A stretch of DNA of 64,000 nt, from the NCBI RefSeq assembly GCF_019375475.1, contig NZ_JAHXGQ010000005.1:310001-374000 (forward strand). Reading direction: 5' to 3'. Shown here piece by piece: positions 11,463 to 21,403 of the stretch (position 1 is the first letter of the stretch; the number at the start of each line of letters is the position of its first letter). The notes below the pieces were generated by a model. The model was given only the letters and a program-made list of their open reading frames with translations. It was not told where the DNA came from and made no database searches. The DNA is from Saccharothrix obliqua. GTDB taxonomy: Bacteria > Actinomycetota > Actinomycetes > Mycobacteriales > Pseudonocardiaceae. The translations under genes were made by a program, and so were the position numbers.

Positions 11463-12305
11463 GTGGTCGTCCCGCCGCCTCCCAGAACGACGCCGCCCGT
11501 GCCGGGTCGCGGTCGCGTCGGCTACTTCGTCGGCCGGCTCGTGCTGGTCGTGGTCCTGCTCGGTGTCGTCGCCGGTGGGGCGTGGGTGCTCAGCGTCGTC
11601 AACCGCCGGGGTGTGACGGCGTCCGACCCGCCGTTCCCGGTGCCCTTCCAACAGGTGCAGCCGGGGTCCGCGGTGCCGGGTGCGGCGGGTGAGGTGCCTG
11701 CGCCGCAGGCCGATCCGGCGGCTGTGGACGCGCCGGACCCCCTTGCGGCGTGGGCGGCGGGGGTGTCGGCGAAGACGGACATTCCCGCGCGGGCACTGCG
11801 GGCCTACGCGGCGGCGGATCTGTCCATGCGGGACCAAGCGCCTGCTTGCCGCATCTCGTGGGCCACGTTGGCGGGTATCGGTCGCGTCGAGTCGCACCAC
11901 GGCACCATCGGCGGTGCGCGGCTCGGGGAGGACGGTCGGCCGTCCAAGCCGATCATCGGCATCCCGCTCGACGGCGGGCCGGGGGTGCGGGCCATCCCGG
12001 ACACCGACGGCGGCGTGCTGGACGGTGATCGCACGTGGGACCGGGCGGTCGGCCCCATGCAGTTCATCCCCACCACGTGGGCGCGGTATGCGGTGCGCGC
12101 GAGCGGTGACGGCAATCCGCCCGACCCGCAGAACATCGACGACGCGGCCCTCGCCGCCGCCCGTTACCTGTGCTCCGGCAGCCGTGACCTGGCCACCGGA
12201 GAAGGCTGGTGGGCCGCGGTCATGACGTACAACAACTCGGTGGAGTACGGCCAGAACGTCTACAGCGGAGCTGACGCCTACGCTCGCGCCAGCCAACCCG
12301 GTTAG
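11463..12305 (+). CDS. LpqU-like membrane-anchored lytic transglycosylase
   Basis: A 280-aa protein that likely cleaves peptidoglycan glycan strands. A Pro-rich cytoplasmic tip is followed by one transmembrane helix (about residues 20-44), an Ala/Pro linker and an SLT domain of the MltB-like type. The catalytic Glu sits in GIGRVESHHG near residue 143, followed by GPGVRAIPDTDGG, DRAVGPMQFIPTTWARY and AVMTYNNSVEY, all family signatures. M. tuberculosis has LpqU between mazG and eno; here the same place is held by a helix-anchored rather than lipid-anchored version. The start is set by the leaderless -10 box at 11451. Confidence 0.9.
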   Translation: MVVPPPPRTTPPVPGRGRVGYFVGRLVLVVVLLGVVAGGAWVLSVVNRRGVTASDPPFPVPFQQVQPGSAVPGAAGEVPAPQADPAAVDAPDPLAAWAAGVSAKTDIPARALRAYAAADLSMRDQAPACRISWATLAGIGRVESHHGTIGGARLGEDGRPSKPIIGIPLDGGPGVRAIPDTDGGVLDGDRTWDRAVGPMQFIPTTWARYAVRASGDGNPPDPQNIDDAALAAARYLCSGSRDLATGEGWWAAVMTYNNSVEYGQNVYSGADAYARASQPG

Positions 12306-12328
12306 CCGTCACCCCTGAGTTGGGGGGA

Positions 12329-12706
12329 TCAGCGGTCGCGCTCCACTGCCAAGCGGGCGCTTACCTCGCCCAGCGCTTCCTGGTACTCGGGGGTCGGGTT
12401 CATCGCCGCCGCCATGCGCAGTTGTGCCAGCGCCTCCGGCAGCCTGCTCTGCCGTTGCAGGGTCCGGCCCAGCGCGAACCGCGCGTAGTAATCGCTCGGG
12501 TCCAGCTCCAAGACCTTCCGGAAGGCGTCCTCCGCCCGCTTGAGCTGTGCCGAACCCAGGTAAGCGCGGCCTGCCAGCAGTTGGACGCTGGGCTCGTCCG
12601 GCGCGGCTTCGAGCACGACTCGCAGCTCGCGCAGCGCCTCCAGCGGGCGGCGGTCCGCGAGCAGCGCCTCGGCTCGGCGGAACGCCTCGAAGGTGCTGTC
12701 GGTCAT
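12329..12706 (-). CDS. Small tetratricopeptide-repeat protein
   Basis: A 125-aa soluble protein with about three TPR units, for example AYLGSAQLKRAEDAFRKVLE and ALGRTLQRQSRLPEALAQLR. TPR modules mediate protein contacts; the partner is unknown. ATG 12706 is chosen since the unit pattern begins there; upstream frame text is Pro/Ser-rich without pattern. TAGCGT on the minus strand lies 10 nt before this ATG. It is convergent with the lytic transglycosylase and divergent from eno. Confidence 0.78.
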   Translation of the reverse strand: MTDSTFEAFRRAEALLADRRPLEALRELRVVLEAAPDEPSVQLLAGRAYLGSAQLKRAEDAFRKVLELDPSDYYARFALGRTLQRQSRLPEALAQLRMAAAMNPTPEYQEALGEVSARLAVERDR

Positions 12707-12836
12707 GGTCCGATCAACGCTACCTCCGCTCCCGGCGTTCCTCAGCGGCCGACCGGATGACGGGACGGGTTGCGGGGGCGGGTGGCGTGCGTGGGACTTG
12801 CCGGCGGGGGCGGGAGCCTGGCGGCGCGTCACCAAC

Positions 12837-12842
12837 TAGGCT
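12837..12842 (+). promoter_or_regulatory. Putative -10 box of eno (TAGGCT)
   Basis: TAGGCT is a strong -10 match and would start the transcript near 12849, leaving a leader of about 32 nt with an AGGGAG ribosome site at 12870-12875. Confidence 0.5.
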
Positions 12843-12871
12843 CGTCACCGATACAGAGATGGTCTGACTAG

Positions 12872-14166
<1,295 letters not shown>

Positions 14167-14167
<1 letters not shown>

Positions 14168-14742
14168 TGGCGGACCGGGAGCGGGGCGCGCGGCGGGGCG
14201 GCAAGGCCGCGTCGCGGTCCCGCGCCGCGGGCGGCAAGAGGTTCGGCCGGTCGGGCGAGTCCCGCTCCGAGCGGGCGCGGCGGCTGGCCGAGCAGACCCG
14301 CGCGGCACGCGCCGCGCGGGCCGCCCGGCCCCAGTCGCGGGCGCGGTCCCGCGAGGGCACGGGCGGCGCGTTCGGCATGACCGGCACGCGCCGGGCCGCG
14401 TTGCTGGCGATGGTGGTGTGCGCCCTGGCGCTGAGCATCGCCGTCCCGTTGCGGACCTACCTGGCGCAGCGCGAGGAACTGCGCGAGGCCAACGCCTCGC
14501 AGGAGTCGCTGCGTGCCGCGGTCCAGCAGTTGGAGCGGCGCAAGAAGGAACTCGCGGACCCCGCGCACCTGGAGGCGGAGGCACGTCGTCGGCTGCACTA
14601 CGTGCGGCCCGGCGAGACCCCGTACGCCGTGGAGCTGCCGGGTGACGCGGATCGGGAACTGGACGAGGAGCGGCCGGCGGCGGCTCCCGCGGCGGACAAG
14701 GCGTGGTACGAGCAGTTGTGGGATTCGGTGGCGGCGCGATGA
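14167..14742 (+). CDS. FtsB/DivIC-like septum formation initiator
   Basis: A 191-aa bitopic membrane protein. A long Arg/Ala-rich cytoplasmic region (about 75 residues) precedes one transmembrane helix (about 77-95), then a coiled coil (about 97-130, QESLRAAVQQLERRKKELAD) and the family end motif RRLHYVRPGE. FtsB/DivIC links FtsL and FtsQ at the division septum. The N-terminal basic region is longer than in proteobacterial FtsB but usual for actinobacteria (Rv1024-like). The start ATG overlaps the eno stop; the stop overlaps the DUF501 start (ATGA). Confidence 0.9.
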
Positions 14743-15233
14743 CCGGTGTGAGCGAAGAGGACCGGGCGGTCGTCGCGGAGCAGTTGGGCAGGACCCCGCG
14801 CGGGATGCGGGCCGTGGCGGCGCGGTGCCCGAGCGGGCACCCGGCCGTCGTGCAGACCAACCCCCGCCTGGAGGACGGCACGCCGTTCCCGACCCTGTAC
14901 TACCTGACGTGCCCCCGGCTGAACGCCGCGGTCAGCCGGCTGGAGGGCGCCGGGCTGATGAAGGAGATGACGGATCGGCTGGCGGCGGATGAACAGTTGG
15001 CGGAGAGCTACCGCCGGGCCCACGAGTCGTACTTGGCTGAACGGGACGCGATCGAACCGCTGGGCACGCGGGTCACGGCGGGCGGTATGCCAGGCCGGGT
15101 CAAGTGCCTGCACGTCCACGTGGCGCACGCGCTGGCCAAGGGGCCGGGCGTGAACCCCTTCGGTGACGAGGCCCTGGCGCTGCTGGCGAACCAGTGGCCC
15201 GGCGGCGAGTGCGCGTCAAAGGTGAAGAACTGA
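14739..15233 (+). CDS. DUF501 family protein
   Basis: A 164-aa protein matching the conserved actinobacterial DUF501 family (Rv1025 order: eno, ftsB-like, DUF501, ppx). Conserved-looking parts are VAARCPSGHPAVVQT, FPTLYYLTCPRLN and RVKCLHVHVAHALA: Cys and His residues in three blocks that could bind metal. The biochemical role is unknown. ATG 14739 overlaps the previous stop by four bases, indicating translational coupling. The stop codon lies within a hairpin that probably ends the operon. Confidence 0.88.
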   Translation: MTGVSEEDRAVVAEQLGRTPRGMRAVAARCPSGHPAVVQTNPRLEDGTPFPTLYYLTCPRLNAAVSRLEGAGLMKEMTDRLAADEQLAESYRRAHESYLAERDAIEPLGTRVTAGGMPGRVKCLHVHVAHALAKGPGVNPFGDEALALLANQWPGGECASKVKN

Positions 15234-15251
15234 CCTTAAGGGCAGTTCTTC
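15225..15251 (+). terminator. Hairpin overlapping the DUF501 stop codon
   Basis: GAAGAACTG (15225-15233) pairs perfectly with CAGTTCTTC (15243-15251) across a 9-nt loop. The 5' arm contains the last codons of the DUF501 gene. It is less GC-rich than other hairpins in this window; it may terminate the eno operon or protect its 3' end. Confidence 0.5.
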
Positions 15252-15345
15252 GGACAGAGAAACGACGCACCACCGTGACACGGTCGTCCGGATCAGGCAG
15301 GCTGGTCCGGGAGCCGAAGCGGGATCTCGCCGAGGAGTGGAGTTC

Positions 15346-16689
15346 GTGGCTGTGCCGAAGCGACGGGGACGCAAGCGGAAAGCGACACGCAGGCCGACTC
15401 TGACGCCGCGCCAGTGGGGTCTGGCCGCCACCGCCACCTGCGCCATGCTGGCGCCCACCCTCCTGCACACCGCGGCGGGCATCGACTGGGTCAACGTCGC
15501 CGGCCACTCCACCATCGAGGCGCTGCCGCCCGGAGCGGGCGACGTGCTCGGCTCCCTGCGGCTCCAGGACTCCGGCGCCCTCGGCGTCAACGGCCGCCTG
15601 CCCGAGACCGACGAGCTGAGCGCGGGCCTGCTGGCCGACGCGGACGACCCGTCCGGTTTCGGCGACGACCTGCCGTTCGACGGTGACGTGGTGGCCGGTC
15701 AGCTCGGCATCCCCGGCGTGATGCTGGACGCGTACATGAAGGCCGCCGACCGCCTCGCCACCACCACACCAGGCTGCAACCTGCACTGGTCGCTGCTCGC
15801 CGGCATCGGGCGGATCGAGTCTGGACACGCACGTGGCGGCCGGGTCGACACCCGCGGCAACACGGTGCACCCGATCCTCGGCCCGGTGCTCAACGGAGGC
15901 CCCGGCATCGCGGCGATCCGCGACACCGACGGCGGCCGGTTCGACCAGGACAAGACGTGGGACCGCGCGGTCGGCCCGATGCAGTTCATCCCCTCGACGT
16001 GGGCGGGCTACGCGGCGGACGGCAACAACGACGGCGAAGCCAACCCGAACAACGTCTACGACGCGACCGTGGGCGCGGGGAACTACTTGTGCGCCTACAA
16101 CGCGGACCTGAGCGACCCGAAGCAGCGCGCCAAGGCGGTGTTCCGCTACAACCAGTCCGAGGAGTACGTGAAGACGGTCCTGTTCTGGGCCGACGCGTAC
16201 GCCGACGGAGTGACCCCCCTGCCCGGCCTCACCGGCTCGGACGATGATTTCCTCCCAATTGACCCCGACCCCGAGCCGCCGGTTGGTGCCGATCCCGGGA
16301 ACGGGGACCAGGGGACCCCTGATCCGGGCACCGGGAACCCCGGTAACCCGGGCAGCAATCCGGGGAACCCGTCTACGACGACCTCCAACCCGGTGACCTC
16401 GTCGCCCACGACGATCACGGTGATCCCGACGAAGCCGTCCACGCCGACGTGTTCGACCTCGACCACGACGACTACTTCGACTACTACGACCACCACCACC
16501 ACGACGACGACGACCACTACGACCACGCCGCCGGTGTCCAGTTCGTCGGCCGAGACGACGACCACGACGACCACTACGGCGCCGCCTTCCACGTGTGTCG
16601 CGCCTACGCCTCCTGGCGGTGGCGAGGCGAAGTCGGGGAACGCGTTGGTCGAGGTCCTGCGGCCGACGTCGTCCATGAAGCCCCTGTAG
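15346..16689 (+). CDS. Secreted lytic transglycosylase with poly-Thr C-terminal tail
   Basis: A 447-aa protein. A basic N-terminus (KRRGRKRKATRRP) precedes a signal/anchor helix, then an SLT domain with catalytic Glu in GIGRIESGHARGG near residue 158 and DRAVGPMQFIPSTWAGY. It is a paralogue of the 11463 gene. The last 170 residues are low complexity: acidic Pro/Gly (PGTGNPGNPGSNPGNP), then a Thr/Ser run with more than 15 consecutive Thr, suggesting a cell-wall-spanning, possibly O-mannosylated stalk. Several in-frame GTGs exist (15337, 15346, 15352); 15346 is chosen for the GAGGAG 8 nt before it. Confidence 0.85.
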   Translation: MAVPKRRGRKRKATRRPTLTPRQWGLAATATCAMLAPTLLHTAAGIDWVNVAGHSTIEALPPGAGDVLGSLRLQDSGALGVNGRLPETDELSAGLLADADDPSGFGDDLPFDGDVVAGQLGIPGVMLDAYMKAADRLATTTPGCNLHWSLLAGIGRIESGHARGGRVDTRGNTVHPILGPVLNGGPGIAAIRDTDGGRFDQDKTWDRAVGPMQFIPSTWAGYAADGNNDGEANPNNVYDATVGAGNYLCAYNADLSDPKQRAKAVFRYNQSEEYVKTVLFWADAYADGVTPLPGLTGSDDDFLPIDPDPEPPVGADPGNGDQGTPDPGTGNPGNPGSNPGNPSTTTSNPVTSSPTTITVIPTKPSTPTCSTSTTTTTSTTTTTTTTTTTTTTTTPPVSSSSAETTTTTTTTAPPSTCVAPTPPGGGEAKSGNALVEVLRPTSSMKPL

Positions 16690-16722
16690 ACCCCTCGCGA
16701 GGTTTCGGGGTCTCGGGCGGCG

Positions 16723-16728
16723 TAGCTT
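16723..16728 (+). promoter_or_regulatory. Putative -10 box of ppx (TAGCTT)
   Basis: TAGCTT, 44 nt before the Ppx start, fits the TANNNT pattern; the leader then carries the GGGAGG ribosome site at 16759-16764. Confidence 0.4.
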
Positions 16729-16771
16729 CTGTCGCGGCGGCAGGGTGTCGCCCGTGATGGGAGGAACGGCA

Positions 16772-17722
16772 ATGGGGCGCGTGGCGGCCGTCGACTGCGG
16801 CACCAACTCGATCCGCCTGCTGGTGGCGGACGTGACCGTAGGTGAAGACGGCTCGCGGTGGTTGCGGGACGTGCACCGGGAGATGCGGGTCGTGCGGCTC
16901 GGGGCCGGGGTCGACGCCACGGGCGTGCTGAGCGCGGAAGCGCTGGAGCGCACGCGGCAGGCGTTGGCCGACTACACGAACATCATGCGGCGCAAGGGGA
17001 CCGAGCGCGTGCGGATGGTGGCGACCTCGGCCACGCGTGACGCCCGCAACCGGGACGAGTTCTTCGACATGACGCGTGCCGTGCTGGGCGTCGAGGCCGA
17101 GGTGATCTCCGGCGAGGAGGAGGCGCGCCTGTCGTTCACCGGCGCGGTCGCCGACCTGGGGCCCGAGGAGGGGCCGTTCCTGGTGTCGGACGTCGGCGGC
17201 GGGTCCACCGAGCTGGTGCTGGGCTCGTGGGACGGCGTGCGGGCGGACGTGGAGGCGGCGCGGTCGGTCGACATCGGGTGCGTGCGGCTGACCGAGCGGT
17301 GCCTGCACGACGACCCGCCCAGCCCGGCCCAGGTGGCGGAGGCGGTCGCGGTGGCCACCGACGTGCTCGCCGAGGCGTTCGCCGCGGTGCCCGCCGCGAA
17401 GGCGAGCACGTGGATCGGCGTGGCCGGCACCGTCACCACGATGGTGGCGCTCGCCGAGGGCCTGCCGGAGTACGACTCGGAGCGCATCCACCTCGCGCGG
17501 CTGTCCGTGGACCGCATCCGCGAGGTGACCGAGCGGCTGCTCGGGATGGGGCACGCCGAACGGGCGGCGCTCGGGCCCATGCACCCCGGTCGCGTGGACG
17601 TGATCAGCGGCGGAGCGATCGTTGTCCGGGCGCTGGCCGACCACCTGACAACGCACGGGATCACCGAGCTGGTGGCGAGCGAGCACGACATCCTGGACGG
17701 GATCGCCTTCGCACTGGGCTGA
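16772..17722 (+). CDS. ppx: Exopolyphosphatase / pppGpp phosphohydrolase (Ppx/GppA)
   Basis: A 316-aa protein of the short actinobacterial Ppx/GppA type (Rv1026-like). ASKHA-fold motifs: P-loop 1 VAAVDCGTNSIRLLVADV, the region VRMVATSATRDARN, VISGEEEARLSF and phosphate-binding VSDVGGGSTELVLG. Members remove terminal phosphate from polyphosphate or pppGpp; the mycobacterial short form acts on polyphosphate. ATG 16772 is used because GGGAGG stands 7 nt before it and the family N-terminus starts there; an in-frame GTG 27 nt upstream is less likely. Confidence 0.9.
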   Translation: MGRVAAVDCGTNSIRLLVADVTVGEDGSRWLRDVHREMRVVRLGAGVDATGVLSAEALERTRQALADYTNIMRRKGTERVRMVATSATRDARNRDEFFDMTRAVLGVEAEVISGEEEARLSFTGAVADLGPEEGPFLVSDVGGGSTELVLGSWDGVRADVEAARSVDIGCVRLTERCLHDDPPSPAQVAEAVAVATDVLAEAFAAVPAAKASTWIGVAGTVTTMVALAEGLPEYDSERIHLARLSVDRIREVTERLLGMGHAERAALGPMHPGRVDVISGGAIVVRALADHLTTHGITELVASEHDILDGIAFALG

Positions 17723-17799
17723 ACGCGAATTGATCTTCCTACCTGGTGTGAGTGTCAACTGGGATCGCTGTGATCGTTTTGTGACCGCTTCACCCATGT

Positions 17800-17826
17800 G
17801 GCGCGCAGCACGCGCCGAAGTAGCGT
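17800..17826 (+). promoter_or_regulatory. Promoter of the oligopeptide ABC operon with a palindrome
   Basis: TAGCGT (17821-17826) is a -10 candidate, 64 nt before the substrate-binding protein start. Just upstream GGCGCG (17800-17805) and CGCGCC (17811-17816) form an inverted repeat with a 5-nt centre, roughly over the -35 zone, a position suited to an operator. No regulator gene is adjacent. Confidence 0.4.
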
Positions 17827-17889
17827 CCTCTGACACGCTGCGAGAGCGGCTAAATCTGCTCGGTTACCCCCGAACAGGTGGGAGGACGC

Positions 17890-19512
17890 ATGTCACGTGC
17901 ACGTTTAGTTCCTGCGGCTGTCGCGGTGGCCTTGATCGCGACGGGGTGCGGGACGCCGGAGACGCCGGCCGGGTCCAACTCGGACGCCGGGATCACGATC
18001 TTCAACACCGAGCCGGAGAACCCGCTCGTGCCGGGCAACACCACCGAGGTGGGCGGTAGCCGCGTGCTCGACGCGCTGTTCACCGGTCTCGTGGAGTACC
18101 GGAACGAAGACGCCCAACCGGTGAACGCGATGGCCGAGTCGATCGAGACCAAGGACTCGAAGCTGTTCACCGTCAAGATCAAGAAGGGCTGGAAGTTCCA
18201 CGACGGCAGCCCGGTGTCGGCGAAGAGCTTCGTGGACGCCTGGAACTGGACTGCCTACGGGCCCAACGGCACCCAGGGCGCCAGCTTCTTCTCCCAGATC
18301 GAGGGCTTCGCCGACGTCAACCCCAAGGACCCGGACGGCCCCGACGGACCGGAGAAGGCGCCCGCGCCCAAGGCCGAGAAGCTGTCGGGCCTGAAGGTGG
18401 TGGACGAGACCACGTTCACCATCACGCTGTCCGAGCCGTTCGCGGTCTTCCCGGTGACCATCGGCTACGAGGTGTTCGCACCGCTGCCCGAGGCGTTCTT
18501 CAAGGACCAGAAGGCGTTCGAGGCCAACCCGATCGGCAACGGCCCGTTCAAGTTCGTCTCCCGCACGGTCGGCACCGACATCAAGCTGACCCGCAACGAC
18601 GACTACCAGGGCGACGACAAGCCGAAGTTCAAGGACCTGACGCTGAAGGTCTACCAGAGCCGTGAATCGGCCTACGCCGACCTGGTGGCCAACAACCTCG
18701 ACTTCATGGAGGAGCTGCCGCCGAACGCGCTGGCCGGCCAGAAGTACGAGACCGACCTCGGCGACCGGGTGGTGCAGCGCGAGACGCTGAACCTCCAGAC
18801 CATCGCGTTCCCGTTGTACGCCAAGCCGTACGACAACGCGGCCCTGCGCCGCGCGATCTCCATGGCGATCAACCGCGAAGAGATCACGCAGCGGATCTTC
18901 GAGGGCACCCGCAAGCCCGCCGAGAGCTGGGTGCACCCGCTCATGAAGGGCTACCAGGCGGGTCAGTGCGGCGTCTACTGCAAGTACGACCCGCAGAAGG
19001 CCAAGGAGGAGCTGGCGAAGTCCGGCTACACCGGCGAGATCCTGCTGCTGTCGAACACCGACGGCGGGCACCAGGAGTGGGCCGAGGCGGTCGCGAACAG
19101 CATCAAGAACGCGCTCGGCGTCGACGCGAAGTTCGTGCCGTCCACCAGCTTCGGCGAGTTCCGCCAGAAGGTGAACGCGCACGAGATGAACGGCATGTAC
19201 CGCGCGGGCTGGATCGCGGACTACCCGTCCATCGAGAACTGGCTGACGCCGCTGTACCGCACGGGCGCGTCGTCCAACGACGGGCTGTACTCGAACCCGA
19301 AGTTCGACGCCAAGCTCGCCGAGGCGGACAAGGCGCCCAGCGAGGAGCAGGCGATCCGGCTCTACCTGGAGGCGGAGAAGATGCTGGCCGAGGACATGCC
19401 GGCGATCCCGCTGTGGTCGCAGACCACCATCGCGGGCAAGTCGAACCGGCTGAAGGTCGCGAACCTGCACCCGTTCCGCAAGCTCGACCTCGACTCGGTG
19501 GAAGTGGCTTAG
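17890..19512 (+). CDS. Oligopeptide ABC importer, substrate-binding lipoprotein
   Basis: A 540-aa SBP_bac_5 (DppA/OppA) protein. The signal peptide ends in the lipobox IATGC, so the protein is lipid-anchored outside. Typical text: GWKFHDGSPVSAKSFVDAW, the central YESRE-like segment (TLKVYQSRESAYADL), LRRAISMAINREEITQRIFEG and the C-terminal LYLEAEKMLAEDMPAIPLWS. It captures short peptides for the permeases encoded downstream. ATG 17890 has GGGAGG 5 nt upstream. A hairpin follows its stop before the first permease. Confidence 0.95.
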   Translation: MSRARLVPAAVAVALIATGCGTPETPAGSNSDAGITIFNTEPENPLVPGNTTEVGGSRVLDALFTGLVEYRNEDAQPVNAMAESIETKDSKLFTVKIKKGWKFHDGSPVSAKSFVDAWNWTAYGPNGTQGASFFSQIEGFADVNPKDPDGPDGPEKAPAPKAEKLSGLKVVDETTFTITLSEPFAVFPVTIGYEVFAPLPEAFFKDQKAFEANPIGNGPFKFVSRTVGTDIKLTRNDDYQGDDKPKFKDLTLKVYQSRESAYADLVANNLDFMEELPPNALAGQKYETDLGDRVVQRETLNLQTIAFPLYAKPYDNAALRRAISMAINREEITQRIFEGTRKPAESWVHPLMKGYQAGQCGVYCKYDPQKAKEELAKSGYTGEILLLSNTDGGHQEWAEAVANSIKNALGVDAKFVPSTSFGEFRQKVNAHEMNGMYRAGWIADYPSIENWLTPLYRTGASSNDGLYSNPKFDAKLAEADKAPSEEQAIRLYLEAEKMLAEDMPAIPLWSQTTIAGKSNRLKVANLHPFRKLDLDSVEVA

Positions 19513-19527
19513 CAAGCGGTTCACCCC

Positions 19528-19556
19528 AGGCCGGCCCGCGTGCCGCGGGCCGGCCT
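19528..19556 (+). terminator. Intra-operon hairpin after the binding-protein gene
   Basis: AGGCCGGCCCGC and GCGGGCCGGCCT form a perfect 12-bp stem with a 5-nt loop, 15 nt after the SBP stop and 22 nt before the first permease start. In importer operons such hairpins partly stop transcription or protect the 5' mRNA so that binding protein exceeds permease. This role is inferred. Confidence 0.65.
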
Positions 19557-19578
19557 TCCGCCGCTGGGAGAGCGTGTC

Positions 19579-20502
19579 ATGGGCTTCTACGTACTGCGCA
19601 GGCTGTTGCAGATGGTCCCGGTGTTCCTCGGGACCACGTTCCTGATCTACGCGCTGGTGTGGGCGGTGCCGGGCGACCCGTTCGAGGGCAAGTGCGGTGA
19701 GCGCGACTGCCCGGCCGCGTACGTCTCCGCCATGCGGGACAAGTTCAACCTCGACGACCCGTTGCTGGTCCAGTACGGCAAGTACCTGGGCAACCTGGCC
19801 CGGGGCGATTTCGGCGAGACCTCGGCGGGTCTCGCGGTGGGCGAGCGGATCGCCACCGCGTTCCCGGTGACGCTGCGGCTCGCGCTGGTCGCGCTGCTGA
19901 TCGAGGCCGTCATCGGCATCACCGCCGGTGTGGTGAGCGGGCTGCGGAACCGCGGGTTCCTGGACAGCCTGGTGCTGGTCTCGACGCTGTTCCTGATCTC
20001 CATCCCGGTGTTCGTCACCGGCTACGTCGTGCAGCTCGTGTTCGGCCTCCAGCTGGGGCTGATCTCGCCGACCGTGACGAGTCCGACGTGGGGCAACCTC
20101 ATAGTGCCCGGCTTCGTGCTGGCGTCGCTGTCGATGGCTTACGTGGCGCGGCTTTCCCGCGCCAGCATCGCGGAGAACCGGCGCGCGGACTACGTGCGCA
20201 CCGCGCTGGCCAAGGGCCTGCCGCAGAAGCGGGTGGTGGGCGTGCACATGCTGCGCAACTCGCTGATCCCGGTGATCACCTTCCTGGGCACCGACCTCGG
20301 CGCCTTCCTGGGCGGCGCGATCGTCACCGAGGGCATCTTCAACGTGCCCGGTGTCGGCGGCCTGGTGTACCGCTCGATCCTGACCAAGGACGGCGCGATG
20401 GTGACCGGCGTGGTCACCGTCCTGGTCCTGGTCTACCTGCTGATGACGCTGCTGGTGGACATGCTCTACGCCGTGCTCGACCCGAGGATCCGCTATGACT
20501 GA
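19579..20502 (+). CDS. Oligopeptide ABC importer, permease 1 (DppB type)
   Basis: A 307-aa inner membrane protein of the BPD_transp_1 family, about six helices. It opens with the DppB/OppB hallmark FYVLRRLLQMVPVFLGTTFL and ends in DMLYAVLDPRIRYD. The EAA loop that docks the ATPase is DYVRTALAKGLPQKRVVGVH. ATG 19579 has GGGAG 8 nt upstream. Its last 8 nt overlap the next gene. Confidence 0.94.
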   Translation: MGFYVLRRLLQMVPVFLGTTFLIYALVWAVPGDPFEGKCGERDCPAAYVSAMRDKFNLDDPLLVQYGKYLGNLARGDFGETSAGLAVGERIATAFPVTLRLALVALLIEAVIGITAGVVSGLRNRGFLDSLVLVSTLFLISIPVFVTGYVVQLVFGLQLGLISPTVTSPTWGNLIVPGFVLASLSMAYVARLSRASIAENRRADYVRTALAKGLPQKRVVGVHMLRNSLIPVITFLGTDLGAFLGGAIVTEGIFNVPGVGGLVYRSILTKDGAMVTGVVTVLVLVYLLMTLLVDMLYAVLDPRIRYD

Positions 20503-21394
20503 CCAAATCGCGGTGCTGGCGCCGGACAAACCCCGCGGCCTGTTCGGCGACGCGTGGCACGCGTTGCGCTCGCGCCCGCTGTTCTGGGTGTCGACCTCGT
20601 TGATCCTGCTGGTGGTGCTGATGGCGGTGTTCCCGTCGTTGTTCACCGCCGCCGACCCCGGCCTGGCGCAGCTCTCACGCAGCCGGCAGCCACCGTCGTC
20701 CGACGCGTGGTTCGGCTTCGACAACCAGGGTTACGACATCTACGCGCGGGTCATCCACGGCGCGCGGGCGTCCATCGTGGTGGGCGTGCTCGCCACCGCG
20801 GGCGTGGTGGTGCTGGGTTCCACGATCGGCATCCTGGCCGGGTTCTACGGCCGGTGGCTGGACGCGGTGGTGTCCCGCATCGCCGACATCTTCGTCGGCG
20901 TGCCGTTCGTGCTGGGCGCGATCGTGATCCTGACGACGTTGAACGCGAGCGGCGGCGCGGGGCCGGTGCGGATCGTGGCGCAGGTGGTGTTGTCGCTGGT
21001 CGTGCTGTCGTGGCCGGTGTCGATGCGCATCATGCGGTCCACGGCGATCGCGGCCAAGCAGCAGGACTACGTGAAGGCGGCGCGGGCGCTGGGCGCGTCG
21101 CCGCGGCGGATCATCTTCAAGCACATGCTGCCCAACTGCGTCGCGCCCGTGCTGGTGTACTCGACGATCGCGCTCGGCGCGTTCATCGGCGTGGAGGCCA
21201 CGCTGTCGTACCTGGGCATCGGGCTGCGCCAGCCGGTGGTGTCGTGGGGCGTGATGATCAACAGCGCCAAGGACTACCTCCGGGTCGCGCCGCACGCCCT
21301 GCTGTTCCCGGCCGGGTTCCTGACCGCCACGGTGCTCGCGTTCGTGATGCTGGGTGACGCGGTGCGCGAAGCCCTCGACCCGAAACTCCGGTAG
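20495..21394 (+). CDS. Oligopeptide ABC importer, permease 2 (DppC type)
   Basis: A 299-aa membrane protein with an N-terminal OppC_N segment (LFGDAWHALRSRPLFWVSTS) and a BPD_transp_1 domain. The ATPase-docking EAA motif is DYVKAARALGASPRRIIFKH, and the C-terminus DAVREALDPKLR is typical of DppC. It pairs with permease 1; the start overlaps the preceding gene, indicating coupled translation. Confidence 0.94.
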   Translation: MTDQIAVLAPDKPRGLFGDAWHALRSRPLFWVSTSLILLVVLMAVFPSLFTAADPGLAQLSRSRQPPSSDAWFGFDNQGYDIYARVIHGARASIVVGVLATAGVVVLGSTIGILAGFYGRWLDAVVSRIADIFVGVPFVLGAIVILTTLNASGGAGPVRIVAQVVLSLVVLSWPVSMRIMRSTAIAAKQQDYVKAARALGASPRRIIFKHMLPNCVAPVLVYSTIALGAFIGVEATLSYLGIGLRQPVVSWGVMINSAKDYLRVAPHALLFPAGFLTATVLAFVMLGDAVREALDPKLR

Positions 21395-21403
21395 GAGGCA
21401 AGT

